In this document: piece after piece, positions 8,595-15,977 of the stretch
How the letters are laid out: every line of letters begins with the position of its first letter
How positions within the stretch are numbered: the stretch's first letter is position 1
Origin: RGIG5612 sp050944475
GTDB lineage: Bacteria; Bacillota; Clostridia; Lachnospirales; Lachnospiraceae
Assembly (NCBI GenBank): GCA_050944475.1
Contig: JBMNRD010000001.1
Location: 310,001 to 374,000, forward strand
Length of the DNA: 64,000 bases
Reading direction: 5' to 3'
Notes under the pieces: model-generated
Database searches by the model: none
Told to the model about the DNA's origin: nothing
What the model saw: the letters and a program-made list of their open reading frames with translations, nothing else
Program-made: the position numbers and the translations under genes

Positions 8595-9487
8595 TCTATG
8601 CCCAGATACTCCTTTAAAGCGCTTGGATATTCGGGGATTGCTCCTAAATTTTCCACAACGCAGGCGGCAACGGCGCTTGCTCTTTCAATGCATTCCCGGA
8701 TACTCAATTTTTTAAGATATCCTGTAAGAAATGCCGAGCCGAAAGCATCGCCTGCGCCTGTGGTTGACACTACCTTGCAATCCGGCTTTGCCGAATAGGT
8801 AAATGCATCCTTTTCCCGTTCATAAACGAACGCCCCGTCGGAATCGAGGGTGATGATGACCATTTTCAGGTTCGGATATTTATTTGTGACGGCACGGCAC
8901 ATCTCCTCCGGCGTGTTGCCGCTTATGCCCAATATGTTCAATACATCTACTTCTTCCCGGGATGCCTTCAACATTGTAGTTACTCTCAAAGATTCGTCAA
9001 TTATTTCCGTCGAATAAAAATTCTGACGGATATTTATGTCGAAGAAGACCTCCTTCCATGGACGCTTTAACAGCTCCGCGAGCGTGGCACGGGAGATTTC
9101 ACCTCTCTGGGCAAGGGTCCCGAAGCATAACACCTCCGCCATTGTCCCACTGTCGTCATTTTTCTTGCAGGACTCCGGAATACTTATATAATCATAAGCC
9201 ACCTCCCTGACCAGCTCGTAGTCCGGCAGTCCGTTTTTCAAAGTGACCCGGCAATATCCGGTGGGCTTATTGCATTTCAGAATACCTGCCGTGGGTATTT
9301 CCAGCCTTTTGCACTCCATAAGCGCAGCCTCCCCCGACTCGTCACACCCGACGGCGGAAATGAATTCAACTTCGCAACCCTGCTTTACTGCATGGGCCGC
9401 GAAATTGAAGGGCGCACCTCCGATTTTCCGTTCCTTATCAAATATGTCCCACAGGACTTCTCCGAATACGGTCAACTTCATTTCCAC
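8591..9487 (-). CDS. PfkB-family carbohydrate kinase (fructokinase-like)
   Basis: The 298-residue protein is a ribokinase/PfkB-type sugar kinase. It has the N-terminal signature GGAPFNFAAHAVKQG (about 23-37) and the C-terminal ATP and anion-hole motif TTGAGDAFGSAF (about 244-255), whose Asp is the catalytic base. The N terminus MKLTVFGEVLWDIF and the GGAPFN motif resemble fructokinases, but the sugar cannot be fixed from sequence. The GTG start at 9487 has AAGGA at good spacing; an ATG two codons later is possible. It ends inside the start of the radical SAM gene (4-base overlap). Confidence 0.88.
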   Translation of the reverse strand: MEMKLTVFGEVLWDIFDKERKIGGAPFNFAAHAVKQGCEVEFISAVGCDESGEAALMECKRLEIPTAGILKCNKPTGYCRVTLKNGLPDYELVREVAYDYISIPESCKKNDDSGTMAEVLCFGTLAQRGEISRATLAELLKRPWKEVFFDINIRQNFYSTEIIDESLRVTTMLKASREEVDVLNILGISGNTPEEMCRAVTNKYPNLKMVIITLDSDGAFVYEREKDAFTYSAKPDCKVVSTTGAGDAFGSAFLTGYLKKLSIRECIERASAVAACVVENLGAIPEYPSALKEYLGIE

Positions 9488-9549
9488 TAATAATCCTTAC
9501 TTTTTGTCATATGAAAATCAAAATTTTCTCACCCCTGCCTTTTTCCTTC

Positions 9550-11073
9550 TTACGGCTGATTAACCACACCCACAAAAAGCGGGAGTCCCATCGGCCCCGT
9601 AATCATGAAAATAAAGGGTCTGTCCACTTTGAAATCCACCTCTTCCTCAGGCGGCATTCCCGCACCCGCCATCATCACCGTAAAGGCCGCAGCCTCACAG
9701 CCCTGCTCATCAATCCTGACCCTGGCTGCGTGCGTAGCATCGGTAAGAAAGGCATTTACATCATCTGTAAGCGGTGAAAAGTCCGCTGCACCACTGTCAA
9801 ATACGTCCGTAATCCCGAAACTCTTCAGCCCGTCGGCAATGTCTATGTCAGAGGCTGCATCAAACTTCGGAATTGTCTGGTTTATCATCAGCTCCTTGCA
9901 TTTTGGCCACTCGTACTTTTCACTGACGAGAAAATCCAGCATTTCCTTATCCTGAAGGAGCTCATCCACGCTTACGTCCTCATCCGGCAGAATAAAAAAC
10001 ATTGACCCGTCATTAAGCATATACCGGCTTATTGCGGAAAAATTCTCGCCGAACCAGTATCGGCCGCTACTGCGCTGATTCATGAATTCACACTCCTCAT
10101 CCCCTGCAGCTGCGTGGAAAATCCCTTGAGTATTATTCTCTGCCAGAAATTCATCATTCCATTTTGCCTTAAGGTAAATTGTGGTGGCCAGGGCAATAAT
10201 CGTATCCGGAGTCATTTCAACCATCCCCGCCTGCTCTTCCAGGAGACCGCCTGTTTCGTTGTTCAGCCAGCTTTGCAACGCCTTGTTAAACTCTTCGCTG
10301 CCCATTTTCCCCTTATAGGATGAAGAAAAGTAATTCTCTGACAAATTTTTCAGGGTTTCCTTATTAAAATCAATCTGCTCATTCATCCAGATTGAACTTG
10401 CCATAACTGACTTGGTGCTTCCGTCATCACGATAATTTCCGTTCCAGATTGCATAGGCGTCACTTCTGACCTGCTCAACGCTGTCGGCCCCGAGCAGATT
10501 GAGAATCTGCCCACGGCTCTGTCCTTCGGTAATTTCTGCCAGCATGCCCAGCGCCATATAAATATTCGTCGGGGAAACAATTCTGTTTACACCCTCACTG
10601 TTTGAAAGGAAAGTGCTTACAGACTGCTTAAAATAATCGTTCAGTCCTCCCGTGTAGGCAGCTCCCATTTCCCTTTGCGCATTGACATCATCGTGCCACA
10701 TGTCTATGTCATCATACAATTTCTCATCAAATTCGCCGTTGGGTTTTACATAATCCAACTCGTGAGGATATACCGCCATCTCCGGATATGTCGCCAATTC
10801 TATGGCAAAAACGTTTTCTTTTCTGTCGGCTGTTTTCTCTCCACCATTAAATACAACAAACCGCAAGATGGCTCCGGCTCCCGCAATAACGCAGACGCAC
10901 GCCGCCACTGCAACCCATTTTATCCAGCCTGCAGCCTTCCCCTTGCCTTTCGTACCGGGCCGGCTGTCCTTACTTTCCTTGCCCGCAGCCTCGAGGCCTG
11001 CGGTATCCGTTGCCCCCTCGATAAGTTCGGGGGCAATATGTTCCATTTTGTCAAGCAATTCTTTTCCTCTCAT
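9550..11073 (-). CDS. Membrane-anchored serpin with anti-sigma-like N terminus
   Basis: A 507-residue fusion. Residues 1-45 (MRGKELLDKMEHIAPELIE...) are cytoplasmic and polar and resemble the start of putative anti-sigma partners encoded beside clostridial sigma factors. One membrane helix follows (about 47-72). From about residue 125 to the end lies a complete serpin fold: the hinge EQGCEAAAFTVMM, a reactive loop near AGAG-MPPEE, and the closing DRPFIFMITG...LPLFVGVV. The hinge has Gly at P15 and small residues at P12-P10, as in inhibitory serpins. By alignment with alpha-1-antitrypsin the scissile bond lies near Gly-Met, which suggests an elastase- or subtilisin-like target (inference). Its ATG overlaps the sigma-factor stop by 4 bases. 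Confidence 0.9.
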   Translation of the reverse strand: MRGKELLDKMEHIAPELIEGATDTAGLEAAGKESKDSRPGTKGKGKAAGWIKWVAVAACVCVIAGAGAILRFVVFNGGEKTADRKENVFAIELATYPEMAVYPHELDYVKPNGEFDEKLYDDIDMWHDDVNAQREMGAAYTGGLNDYFKQSVSTFLSNSEGVNRIVSPTNIYMALGMLAEITEGQSRGQILNLLGADSVEQVRSDAYAIWNGNYRDDGSTKSVMASSIWMNEQIDFNKETLKNLSENYFSSSYKGKMGSEEFNKALQSWLNNETGGLLEEQAGMVEMTPDTIIALATTIYLKAKWNDEFLAENNTQGIFHAAAGDEECEFMNQRSSGRYWFGENFSAISRYMLNDGSMFFILPDEDVSVDELLQDKEMLDFLVSEKYEWPKCKELMINQTIPKFDAASDIDIADGLKSFGITDVFDSGAADFSPLTDDVNAFLTDATHAARVRIDEQGCEAAAFTVMMAGAGMPPEEEVDFKVDRPFIFMITGPMGLPLFVGVVNQP

Positions 11074-11630
11074 AAATCATAACCCTCCTTAATCAGGTAT
11101 TCTTTTAATGCTTGCCTGGTACGATACAGCCCGGTTTTTACCTTGCTATGCCCCGCATCAAGCTCGGAAGCAAGCTTTGCTATGCTGTCCACATACCAGT
11201 ATCTGCGGATAAACATATACCTTTCGTCCTCCTTTATTCCCCACAGGAAGGTGCTTATAGCCTCGCCGAGAATATGCTCTTCGACCCTGCATTCGGTATC
11301 ATCAGGGGAGGGGATGCACTCCTCCATCTCATCGGAGAGCTCCACTATCAATGCATACCTCTTCGCACGGCTCTTTCCCCTGCAAAGATCAATGGCTATA
11401 TGCCTTGCTATCCTTGCAAGAAATGCAAAGAAATATGCTCTCGGTTCGTGGGGCGGTATGGAATTCCATGCTTTAAGGTAAGTATCATTTTCGCATTCCT
11501 TCGCATCTTCTTCATCGCCTAGAATGTTTTTGGCAACAGCAGCAATGCGGCGGCCGTATTTGTCGCAAGTCTCGCTGATTGCCCTCTCATCCCTGTCAAG
11601 ATATAAATCTACAATCTTTGAATCTTCCAT
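11070..11630 (-). CDS. RNA polymerase sigma-70 family (ECF-like) factor
   Basis: A 186-residue sigma factor from the ATG at 11630 (MEDSKIVDLYLDRDE). Region 2 includes FFAFLARIARHIAIDLCRGK (about 89-108) and region 4 the helix-turn-helix near SIAKLASELDAGHSKVKTGLYRTRQALKEYL (about 150-180). There is no region 3, as in ECF sigmas. The reading frame is open to 11678, but GAGGAGG at 11649-11643 supports the downstream ATG (12-base spacing) or a TTG three codons earlier. It is translationally coupled to the serpin gene. A TGTAACC element at 11685-11679 could be part of an autoregulated promoter, but no convincing -10 was seen. Confidence 0.9.
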   Translation of the reverse strand: MEDSKIVDLYLDRDERAISETCDKYGRRIAAVAKNILGDEEDAKECENDTYLKAWNSIPPHEPRAYFFAFLARIARHIAIDLCRGKSRAKRYALIVELSDEMEECIPSPDDTECRVEEHILGEAISTFLWGIKEDERYMFIRRYWYVDSIAKLASELDAGHSKVKTGLYRTRQALKEYLIKEGYDL

Positions 11631-11736
11631 GGCTTTCAATAACCTCCTCACCCTATACACCGATAAAATCACTGCCAAGGTTACACATTATTTATATCAA
11701 ATTACCGCTTTTACCGCAATAATGCCCCGATAATGC

Positions 11737-11763
11737 AAAAAAGCTGCTGCACAATGCAACAGC
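11737..11763 (-). terminator. Terminator of the S10-spc-alpha ribosomal cluster
   Basis: On the minus strand a 9-bp stem GCTGTTGCA/TGCAGCAGC (one G-U pair) with a 3-base loop is followed by TTTTTT. It stands 31 bases after the rplQ stop codon and separates the ribosomal cluster from the sigma-serpin pair. Confidence 0.9.
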
Positions 11764-11794
11764 CTTTCTTTATCATGGTAATAATGTAATAATA

Positions 11795-12331
11795 TTATAC
11801 AAGCTCGATAAGAACTTCCAAGGCTCCGTCTCCCTTACGCTGGCCGATCTTTACAATTCTGGTGTAGCCGCCGTCGCGGTTGGTATACTTTGGCGCAATC
11901 TCGTCGAAGAGCTTTGCAACAAGGTCCACTTCCTTTGTGCCTTTCTTACGACCTGCCTTCTTCTCGGGGACCTCCTTTACGGGGTAGAGAATCTTGAGCA
12001 TTTTCCTTCTTGCATGAAGACGGGAAGGCATATCTTTTTTTATCTTCCTCTCTACTGTATCAAATACTGTAACTTTCTTGCCGTCTACGACTTCCTTGAC
12101 ACGTTTGCCGTCCTTATCCTTGCGTGCAACTTTGGACTGAACGGTAACCTCTTCAAAGTTATCCTTCTCCCTTACCGCAAGAGCAATGAGATATTCGGTC
12201 TTCTTGCGAATCTCCTTTGCTTTAGCCTCTGTCGTAACAATCTTGCCGTTATAAATAAGGGCTGTAATCTGATTGCGGAGCAGAGCCTTTCTCTGGTCAG
12301 AAGTCCTAGATAATTTTCTATGTCCGGCCAT
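11795..12331 (-). CDS. rplQ: 50S ribosomal protein L17
   Basis: L17 binds 23S rRNA near the exit tunnel region. The ATG at 12331 gives MAGHRKLSRTSDQRKALLRN, the standard N terminus, nine bases after AGGAGG; the TTG two codons earlier is too close to that site. At 178 residues it is longer than the usual 115-130, because of inserted segments around residues 65-85 (VARKDKDGKRVKEVVDGKK) and 115-135 (KEVPEKKAGRKKGTKEVD). The end, YTRIVKIGQRKGDGALEVLIELV, is canonical. Last gene of the cluster, 18 bases after rpoA. Confidence 0.97.
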   Translation of the reverse strand: MAGHRKLSRTSDQRKALLRNQITALIYNGKIVTTEAKAKEIRKKTEYLIALAVREKDNFEEVTVQSKVARKDKDGKRVKEVVDGKKVTVFDTVERKIKKDMPSRLHARRKMLKILYPVKEVPEKKAGRKKGTKEVDLVAKLFDEIAPKYTNRDGGYTRIVKIGQRKGDGALEVLIELV

Positions 12332-12349
12332 GGCCAAAAACCTCCTAAA

Positions 12350-13312
12350 TTATTCCTCGTTTGAACTCTTCAATTCAAGACCCAGCTCCTTAAGTTTGCC
12401 GTAAACCTCTTCCAGTGACTTGCGCCCAAGGTTGCGGACCTTCATAATCTCCTCTGCTGTCTTGTTAGTGAGTTCTTCTACTGTGTTTATTCCCGCTCTC
12501 TTCAAGCAGTTGTAAGAACGAACCGACAATTCCAATTCGTCAATGCTCATTTCAAGTGCTTTTTCCTTGTCATCCTCTTCCTTCTCCACCATGACCTCTG
12601 CTGCCTTGGCATTTTCCGAAAGATTGACGAACAGGTTCAAATGCTCGCTTAAAATCTTTGCGGCAAGGCTGATAGCCTCGTCCGGGGCAAGTGCTCCGTT
12701 GGTGAATACTTCTACCGTCAATTTATCAAAGTCGGTAATATTACCTACACGTGTGTCTTCAACCTGAATATTTACACGGTTAACCGGCGTGTAAATGGAA
12801 TCGACCGGAATAACGCCAACCGCACTGTTTTCGGAAGCATTACGCTCCGCGCTCACATAGCCTCTGCCCTTGGTAATGGTCAGTTCCATATAAAGCTTGC
12901 TGTCTGCGCCTCCGTCAAGCGTGGCTATTACCAGATCCGGGTTAACAATTTTTATATCCTGGTCCACCTGGATATCTGCCGCAGTTACAACACCCTCTCC
13001 CGAAAAATCGATATAAGCAATTTTCGGCTCGTCCGTTGCACTGTTATTTTTGATTGCCAGATCCTTGATATTCATTACAATCTCGGTAACGTCTTCCTTG
13101 ACACCGGGAATTGTTGTGAACTCATGAAGGACGCCTGCTATTTTTATCTGACTTACCGCTGCGCTGGGCAGAGATGAAAGCATTACTCTTCTTAAGGAAT
13201 TACCGAGCGTTGTTCCGTAGCCTCTTTCCAAAGGCTCTAAAGTAAATTTGCCGTATTTTTTGTCTTCTGAAATCTCAACAACATCAATGTTTGGTTTTTC
13301 AAATTCGAACAT
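12350..13312 (-). CDS. rpoA: DNA-directed RNA polymerase subunit alpha
   Basis: RpoA dimerises to start RNA polymerase assembly and contacts upstream DNA and activators. The 320 residues comprise the N-terminal domain (about 1-230, with the dimer motif GYGTTLGNSLRRVMLSSLP at 32-50), an acidic linker (VEKEEDDKEKALE) and the C-terminal domain (about 255-315, ELSVRSYNCLKRAGINTVEEL...KVRNLGRKSLEEV). It lies between rpsD and rplQ in the standard alpha-operon position, so its supply is tied to ribosomal protein transcription. Confidence 0.98.
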   Translation of the reverse strand: MFEFEKPNIDVVEISEDKKYGKFTLEPLERGYGTTLGNSLRRVMLSSLPSAAVSQIKIAGVLHEFTTIPGVKEDVTEIVMNIKDLAIKNNSATDEPKIAYIDFSGEGVVTAADIQVDQDIKIVNPDLVIATLDGGADSKLYMELTITKGRGYVSAERNASENSAVGVIPVDSIYTPVNRVNIQVEDTRVGNITDFDKLTVEVFTNGALAPDEAISLAAKILSEHLNLFVNLSENAKAAEVMVEKEEDDKEKALEMSIDELELSVRSYNCLKRAGINTVEELTNKTAEEIMKVRNLGRKSLEEVYGKLKELGLELKSSNEE

Positions 13313-13354
13313 AGGCCCTCCCTTTCGGTTATAATAGTTAAAATAACGCCCATC

Positions 13355-13954
13355 TTACTTAGAGTACAGCTCGACAATAAGCATCTCATCAACCGGGACG
13401 TCGATATCGCTTCTCTTGGGTAATTCAACAACCTTAACGGTCAGGTTTTCCAGGTCCGCCTCAAGCCATCCCGGAACAAGTCTTCCTTCGGTTATTTCCT
13501 TAATCTGCGCATACCTTACGGAATTCTTGCAGTTTTCCTTTACCCGGATGACATCACCGGCTTTAACCCCGTATGACGGAATATTAACACCCTTGCCGTT
13601 AATTGTCAGTTGCTTATGGCTGACAATCTGACGAGCCTCTGCACGGGTCCTTGCAAGTCCTGCACGGAAAATGATGTTGTCAATTCTTGACTCAAGAAGA
13701 ATCATCAAGTTATCGCCTGTAAGGCCCTTCATCTGCCTTGCCTTAAGGTAATAATTCTTGAAAGGTTTCTCCAATACGCCATAAATAAATTTGGCTTTCT
13801 GCTTTTCGCGGAGCTGAAGTGCGTATTCGCTCTTCTTGCTCGGGCGTCTTCCGCTTGCGACGCCTCTTTTTGATTTCTTATCTATTCCTAAATGAACCGG
13901 ATCCAATCCGAGTGATCTGCATCTTTTAAGAACAGGAACTCTGTTTACTGCCAT
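13355..13954 (-). CDS. rpsD: 30S ribosomal protein S4
   Basis: Primary 16S rRNA binder that nucleates assembly of the 30S body. The 199 residues include the S4 RNA-binding domain (about 90-155, with LESRIDNIIFRAGLARTRAEARQIVSHKQLTINGKGVNIPS split across it). It lacks the N-terminal four-Cys zinc knuckle of some S4 proteins and retains only one Cys near residue 12, so it is the zinc-free form. Placed between rpsK and rpoA, as in many Clostridia. Confidence 0.98.
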   Translation of the reverse strand: MAVNRVPVLKRCRSLGLDPVHLGIDKKSKRGVASGRRPSKKSEYALQLREKQKAKFIYGVLEKPFKNYYLKARQMKGLTGDNLMILLESRIDNIIFRAGLARTRAEARQIVSHKQLTINGKGVNIPSYGVKAGDVIRVKENCKNSVRYAQIKEITEGRLVPGWLEADLENLTVKVVELPKRSDIDVPVDEMLIVELYSK

Positions 13955-13972
13955 TCTGTTTGCACCTCCTAA

Positions 13973-14371
13973 TCAGACTCTTCTACGTTTTGGCGGACGA
14001 CATCCGTTATGCGGAACGGGCGTTACGTCACTGATACTTGTTACTTGAAGGCCATTTGCCTGAAGTGCGCGAATTGCTGCTTCCCTTCCTGAGCCCGGGC
14101 CCTTGACAAATACATCAACGTATTTAAGTCCGTGTACTAAAGCTGCCTTTGTCGCAGTTTCAGCTGCCATCTGAGCTGCATAAGGTGTAGATTTCCTTGA
14201 ACCTCTAAATCCCAGACCGCCCGCACTTGCCCATGAAAGAGCATTTCCTTCAGTATCCGTTAAGGTAACAATAGTATTATTAAAAGATGCCTGAATGTGC
14301 GCTTGTCCTCGTTCAACGTTTTTCTTAACGCGCCTTTTGGTTACTTTTTTCGTAACTTTCTTTGCTGCCAT
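13973..14371 (-). CDS. rpsK: 30S ribosomal protein S11
   Basis: S11 lies on the 30S platform near the mRNA exit and the anti-Shine-Dalgarno helix. The 132 residues contain the family core ASFNNTIVTLTDTEGNALSW (27-46) and the C-terminal THVPHNGCRPPKRRRV-type ending, here TPVPHNGCRPPKRRRV. The first 20 residues are a Lys/Arg/Val-rich tail (KKVTKKVTKRRVKKN). Preceded by rpsM with a 47-base gap. Confidence 0.98.
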   Translation of the reverse strand: MAAKKVTKKVTKRRVKKNVERGQAHIQASFNNTIVTLTDTEGNALSWASAGGLGFRGSRKSTPYAAQMAAETATKAALVHGLKYVDVFVKGPGSGREAAIRALQANGLQVTSISDVTPVPHNGCRPPKRRRV

Positions 14372-14418
14372 TTTCTAAACTAACCTCCCTTATGGGTTCC
14401 CGTTGCGGGTATTACTGA

Positions 14419-14787
14419 TTACTTCTTCTTATTTGCTACTGTGCGCTTAGGTCCCTTGCGTGTTCTGGCATTGTTCTTTGTATTCTGTCCGCGAACAGGC
14501 AGGCCCTTACGATGGCGGATACCCCTGTAGCATCCGATTTCCTGAAGCCGCTTGATATTCATAGCGACATCTCTTCTTAACTCACCCTCGACTGTGCAGT
14601 GCTCCTCAACAACGACGCTGAGTTTTCTGACTTCGTCGTCGGTAAGGTCTTTGACTCTTTTATCAAGATCAACGCCGGCCATATTGCAAATCTTTGCGGC
14701 TGTTGCTCTGCCGATGCCGTAGATATAGGTCAAGCCGATTTCGATACGCTTGTCCTTTGGTAAATCAATACCTGAAATACGAGCCAT
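14419..14787 (-). CDS. rpsM: 30S ribosomal protein S13
   Basis: S13 sits in the 30S head and contacts P-site tRNA and the L5/L31 bridges. The 122-residue sequence starts MARISGIDLPKDKRIEIGLT and ends with the basic tail GLPVRGQNTKNNARTRKGPK plus RTVANKKK, typical of the family. Preceded by rpmJ and followed by rpsK in the usual order infA-rpmJ-rpsM-rpsK-rpsD-rpoA-rplQ. Confidence 0.98.
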   Translation of the reverse strand: MARISGIDLPKDKRIEIGLTYIYGIGRATAAKICNMAGVDLDKRVKDLTDDEVRKLSVVVEEHCTVEGELRRDVAMNIKRLQEIGCYRGIRHRKGLPVRGQNTKNNARTRKGPKRTVANKKK

Positions 14788-14810
14788 TTATATTACCTCC
14801 ATTATTATTA

Positions 14811-14924
14811 TCAACCCTGAACCTGTTTATGCTTCGGGTTTTCACAGATGATTCTGATTTTTCCTTTTCTTTTAATAACTTTACACTTTTCACAGATCGG
14901 TTTAACTGATGCTCTAACCTTCAT
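14811..14924 (-). CDS. rpmJ: 50S ribosomal protein L36
   Basis: A 37-residue gene found by reading the minus strand between infA and rpsM. The protein starts MKVRASVKPICEKCKVIKRK and ends PKHKQVQG. It is the zinc-binding C+ form, with Cys 11, Cys 14, Cys 27 and His 32. The ATG at 14924 follows GGAGTG. L36 caps a 23S rRNA region near the L7/L12 stalk base and is the smallest bacterial ribosomal protein. Confidence 0.97.
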   Translation of the reverse strand: MKVRASVKPICEKCKVIKRKGKIRIICENPKHKQVQG

Positions 14925-14999
14925 GTCAAACACTCCTTTCAAAAAAGCCTGCCGATTACTTTATCACAAACTTATTTCCGTTGCAAGGAAAACCTTGCC

Positions 15000-15218
15000 T
15001 TACTTGTCTCTCCAAATAATCCTGCCCTTAGTCAGGTCGTATGGGGATATTTCCAATGTAACCCTGTCTCCGGGAAGAATCCTGATGTAGTTCATTCTTA
15101 GCTTGCCGCTGATATGGGCCAATACCATATGTCCGTTTGCAAGTTCTACCTGAAACATGGCATTCGGCAGCTTTTCAACTACTTTACCTTCAATTTCAAT
15201 TACATCTGCTTTCGCCAT
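15000..15218 (-). CDS. infA: Translation initiation factor IF-1
   Basis: IF-1 occupies the 30S A site during initiation and supports IF-2 and IF-3. The 72 residues form a single S1-like OB fold: AKADVIEIEGKVVEKLPNAM, then the RNA-binding core with GHMVLAHISGKLRMNYIRI and ending GRIIWRDK. It lies 33 bases after adk and 75 before rpmJ. The map gene usually found between adk and infA is missing here. Confidence 0.98.
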   Translation of the reverse strand: MAKADVIEIEGKVVEKLPNAMFQVELANGHMVLAHISGKLRMNYIRILPGDRVTLEISPYDLTKGRIIWRDK

Positions 15219-15251
15219 AATTCTCCTTCCACCTGATTATCAGGACTCGGA

Positions 15252-15896
15252 TCAGCCACTTAGTATTGCACTGATCTGTGCAAACACATCGGCCATGCCA
15301 ACAGTTCCGTCAATTATCTTCAGCACGCCTGCATTGTCGTAATAATCAATGAGGGGCTTGGTCTGCTCATGGTAAACCTCCAGCCTCTTGCTGACGGTCT
15401 CGGGTTTATCATCATCTCTGAGTACCAGCTCCGCTCCGCATCTGTCGCAGACGCCTGCAACCGTCGGCGGAACGTTAATCACATGATACGTGGTTCCGCA
15501 GGTTATACATGTTCTCCTGCCGCTCATACGCTCAATGATGTCCTCATCTGAAACTTCAATATCAAGAGCGAAATCAATATTTTCTTCTTTATCCCTCAAG
15601 GCTGCAGACAATGCGCACGCCTGCGGAATGGTTCTGGGGAAGCCGTCAAGCACATATCCTTCCTTGGCATCATCCCATGTCAGTCGGTCAACCACCAAAT
15701 CAACGACCAACTCGTCGGGAACGAGGATCCCCTGTTCCATGTATCCCTTGGCCCTTTTGCCTAATTCCGTGCCTTCTTTGATGTTTGCCCGGAAAATATC
15801 ACCGGTGGAAATGTGCGGAATCTGGTACTTTGCCGCAATCAGCTTTGCCTGAGTGCCCTTTCCGGCACCCGGTGCGCCTAACATGACGATTCTCAT
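15252..15896 (-). CDS. adk: Adenylate kinase
   Basis: Converts ATP and AMP to two ADP. The ATG at 15896 after GGAGAGG gives 214 residues, the usual long-form length; an ATG five codons upstream has no ribosome site. The P-loop is GAPGAGKGT at about 7-15 and the NMP-binding TGDIFR lies near 31-36. The lid carries four Cys in CITCGTTY...CDRCGAEL (about residues 125-150), so it is the zinc-binding lid type common in Gram-positive bacteria. Located after secY, the usual position. Confidence 0.98.
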   Translation of the reverse strand: MRIVMLGAPGAGKGTQAKLIAAKYQIPHISTGDIFRANIKEGTELGKRAKGYMEQGILVPDELVVDLVVDRLTWDDAKEGYVLDGFPRTIPQACALSAALRDKEENIDFALDIEVSDEDIIERMSGRRTCITCGTTYHVINVPPTVAGVCDRCGAELVLRDDDKPETVSKRLEVYHEQTKPLIDYYDNAGVLKIIDGTVGMADVFAQISAILSG

Positions 15897-15926
15897 ATCC
15901 TCTCCAATCATTTATGTAGGTTCATA

Positions 15927-15969
15927 CGCATGCAGGTCCCGCGTCGGTGTACAGGTGGTCATGCATGCG
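15927..15969 (-). repeat. Inverted repeat between secY and adk
   Basis: CGCATGCA (15927-15934) and TGCATGCG (15962-15969) form a perfect 8-bp stem around a 27-base GC-rich loop in the 81-base secY-adk gap. The loop has no T tract after it, so it is not a standard terminator. It could be a processing or regulatory hairpin. Confidence 0.5.
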
Positions 15970-15977
15970 ACATTCGA

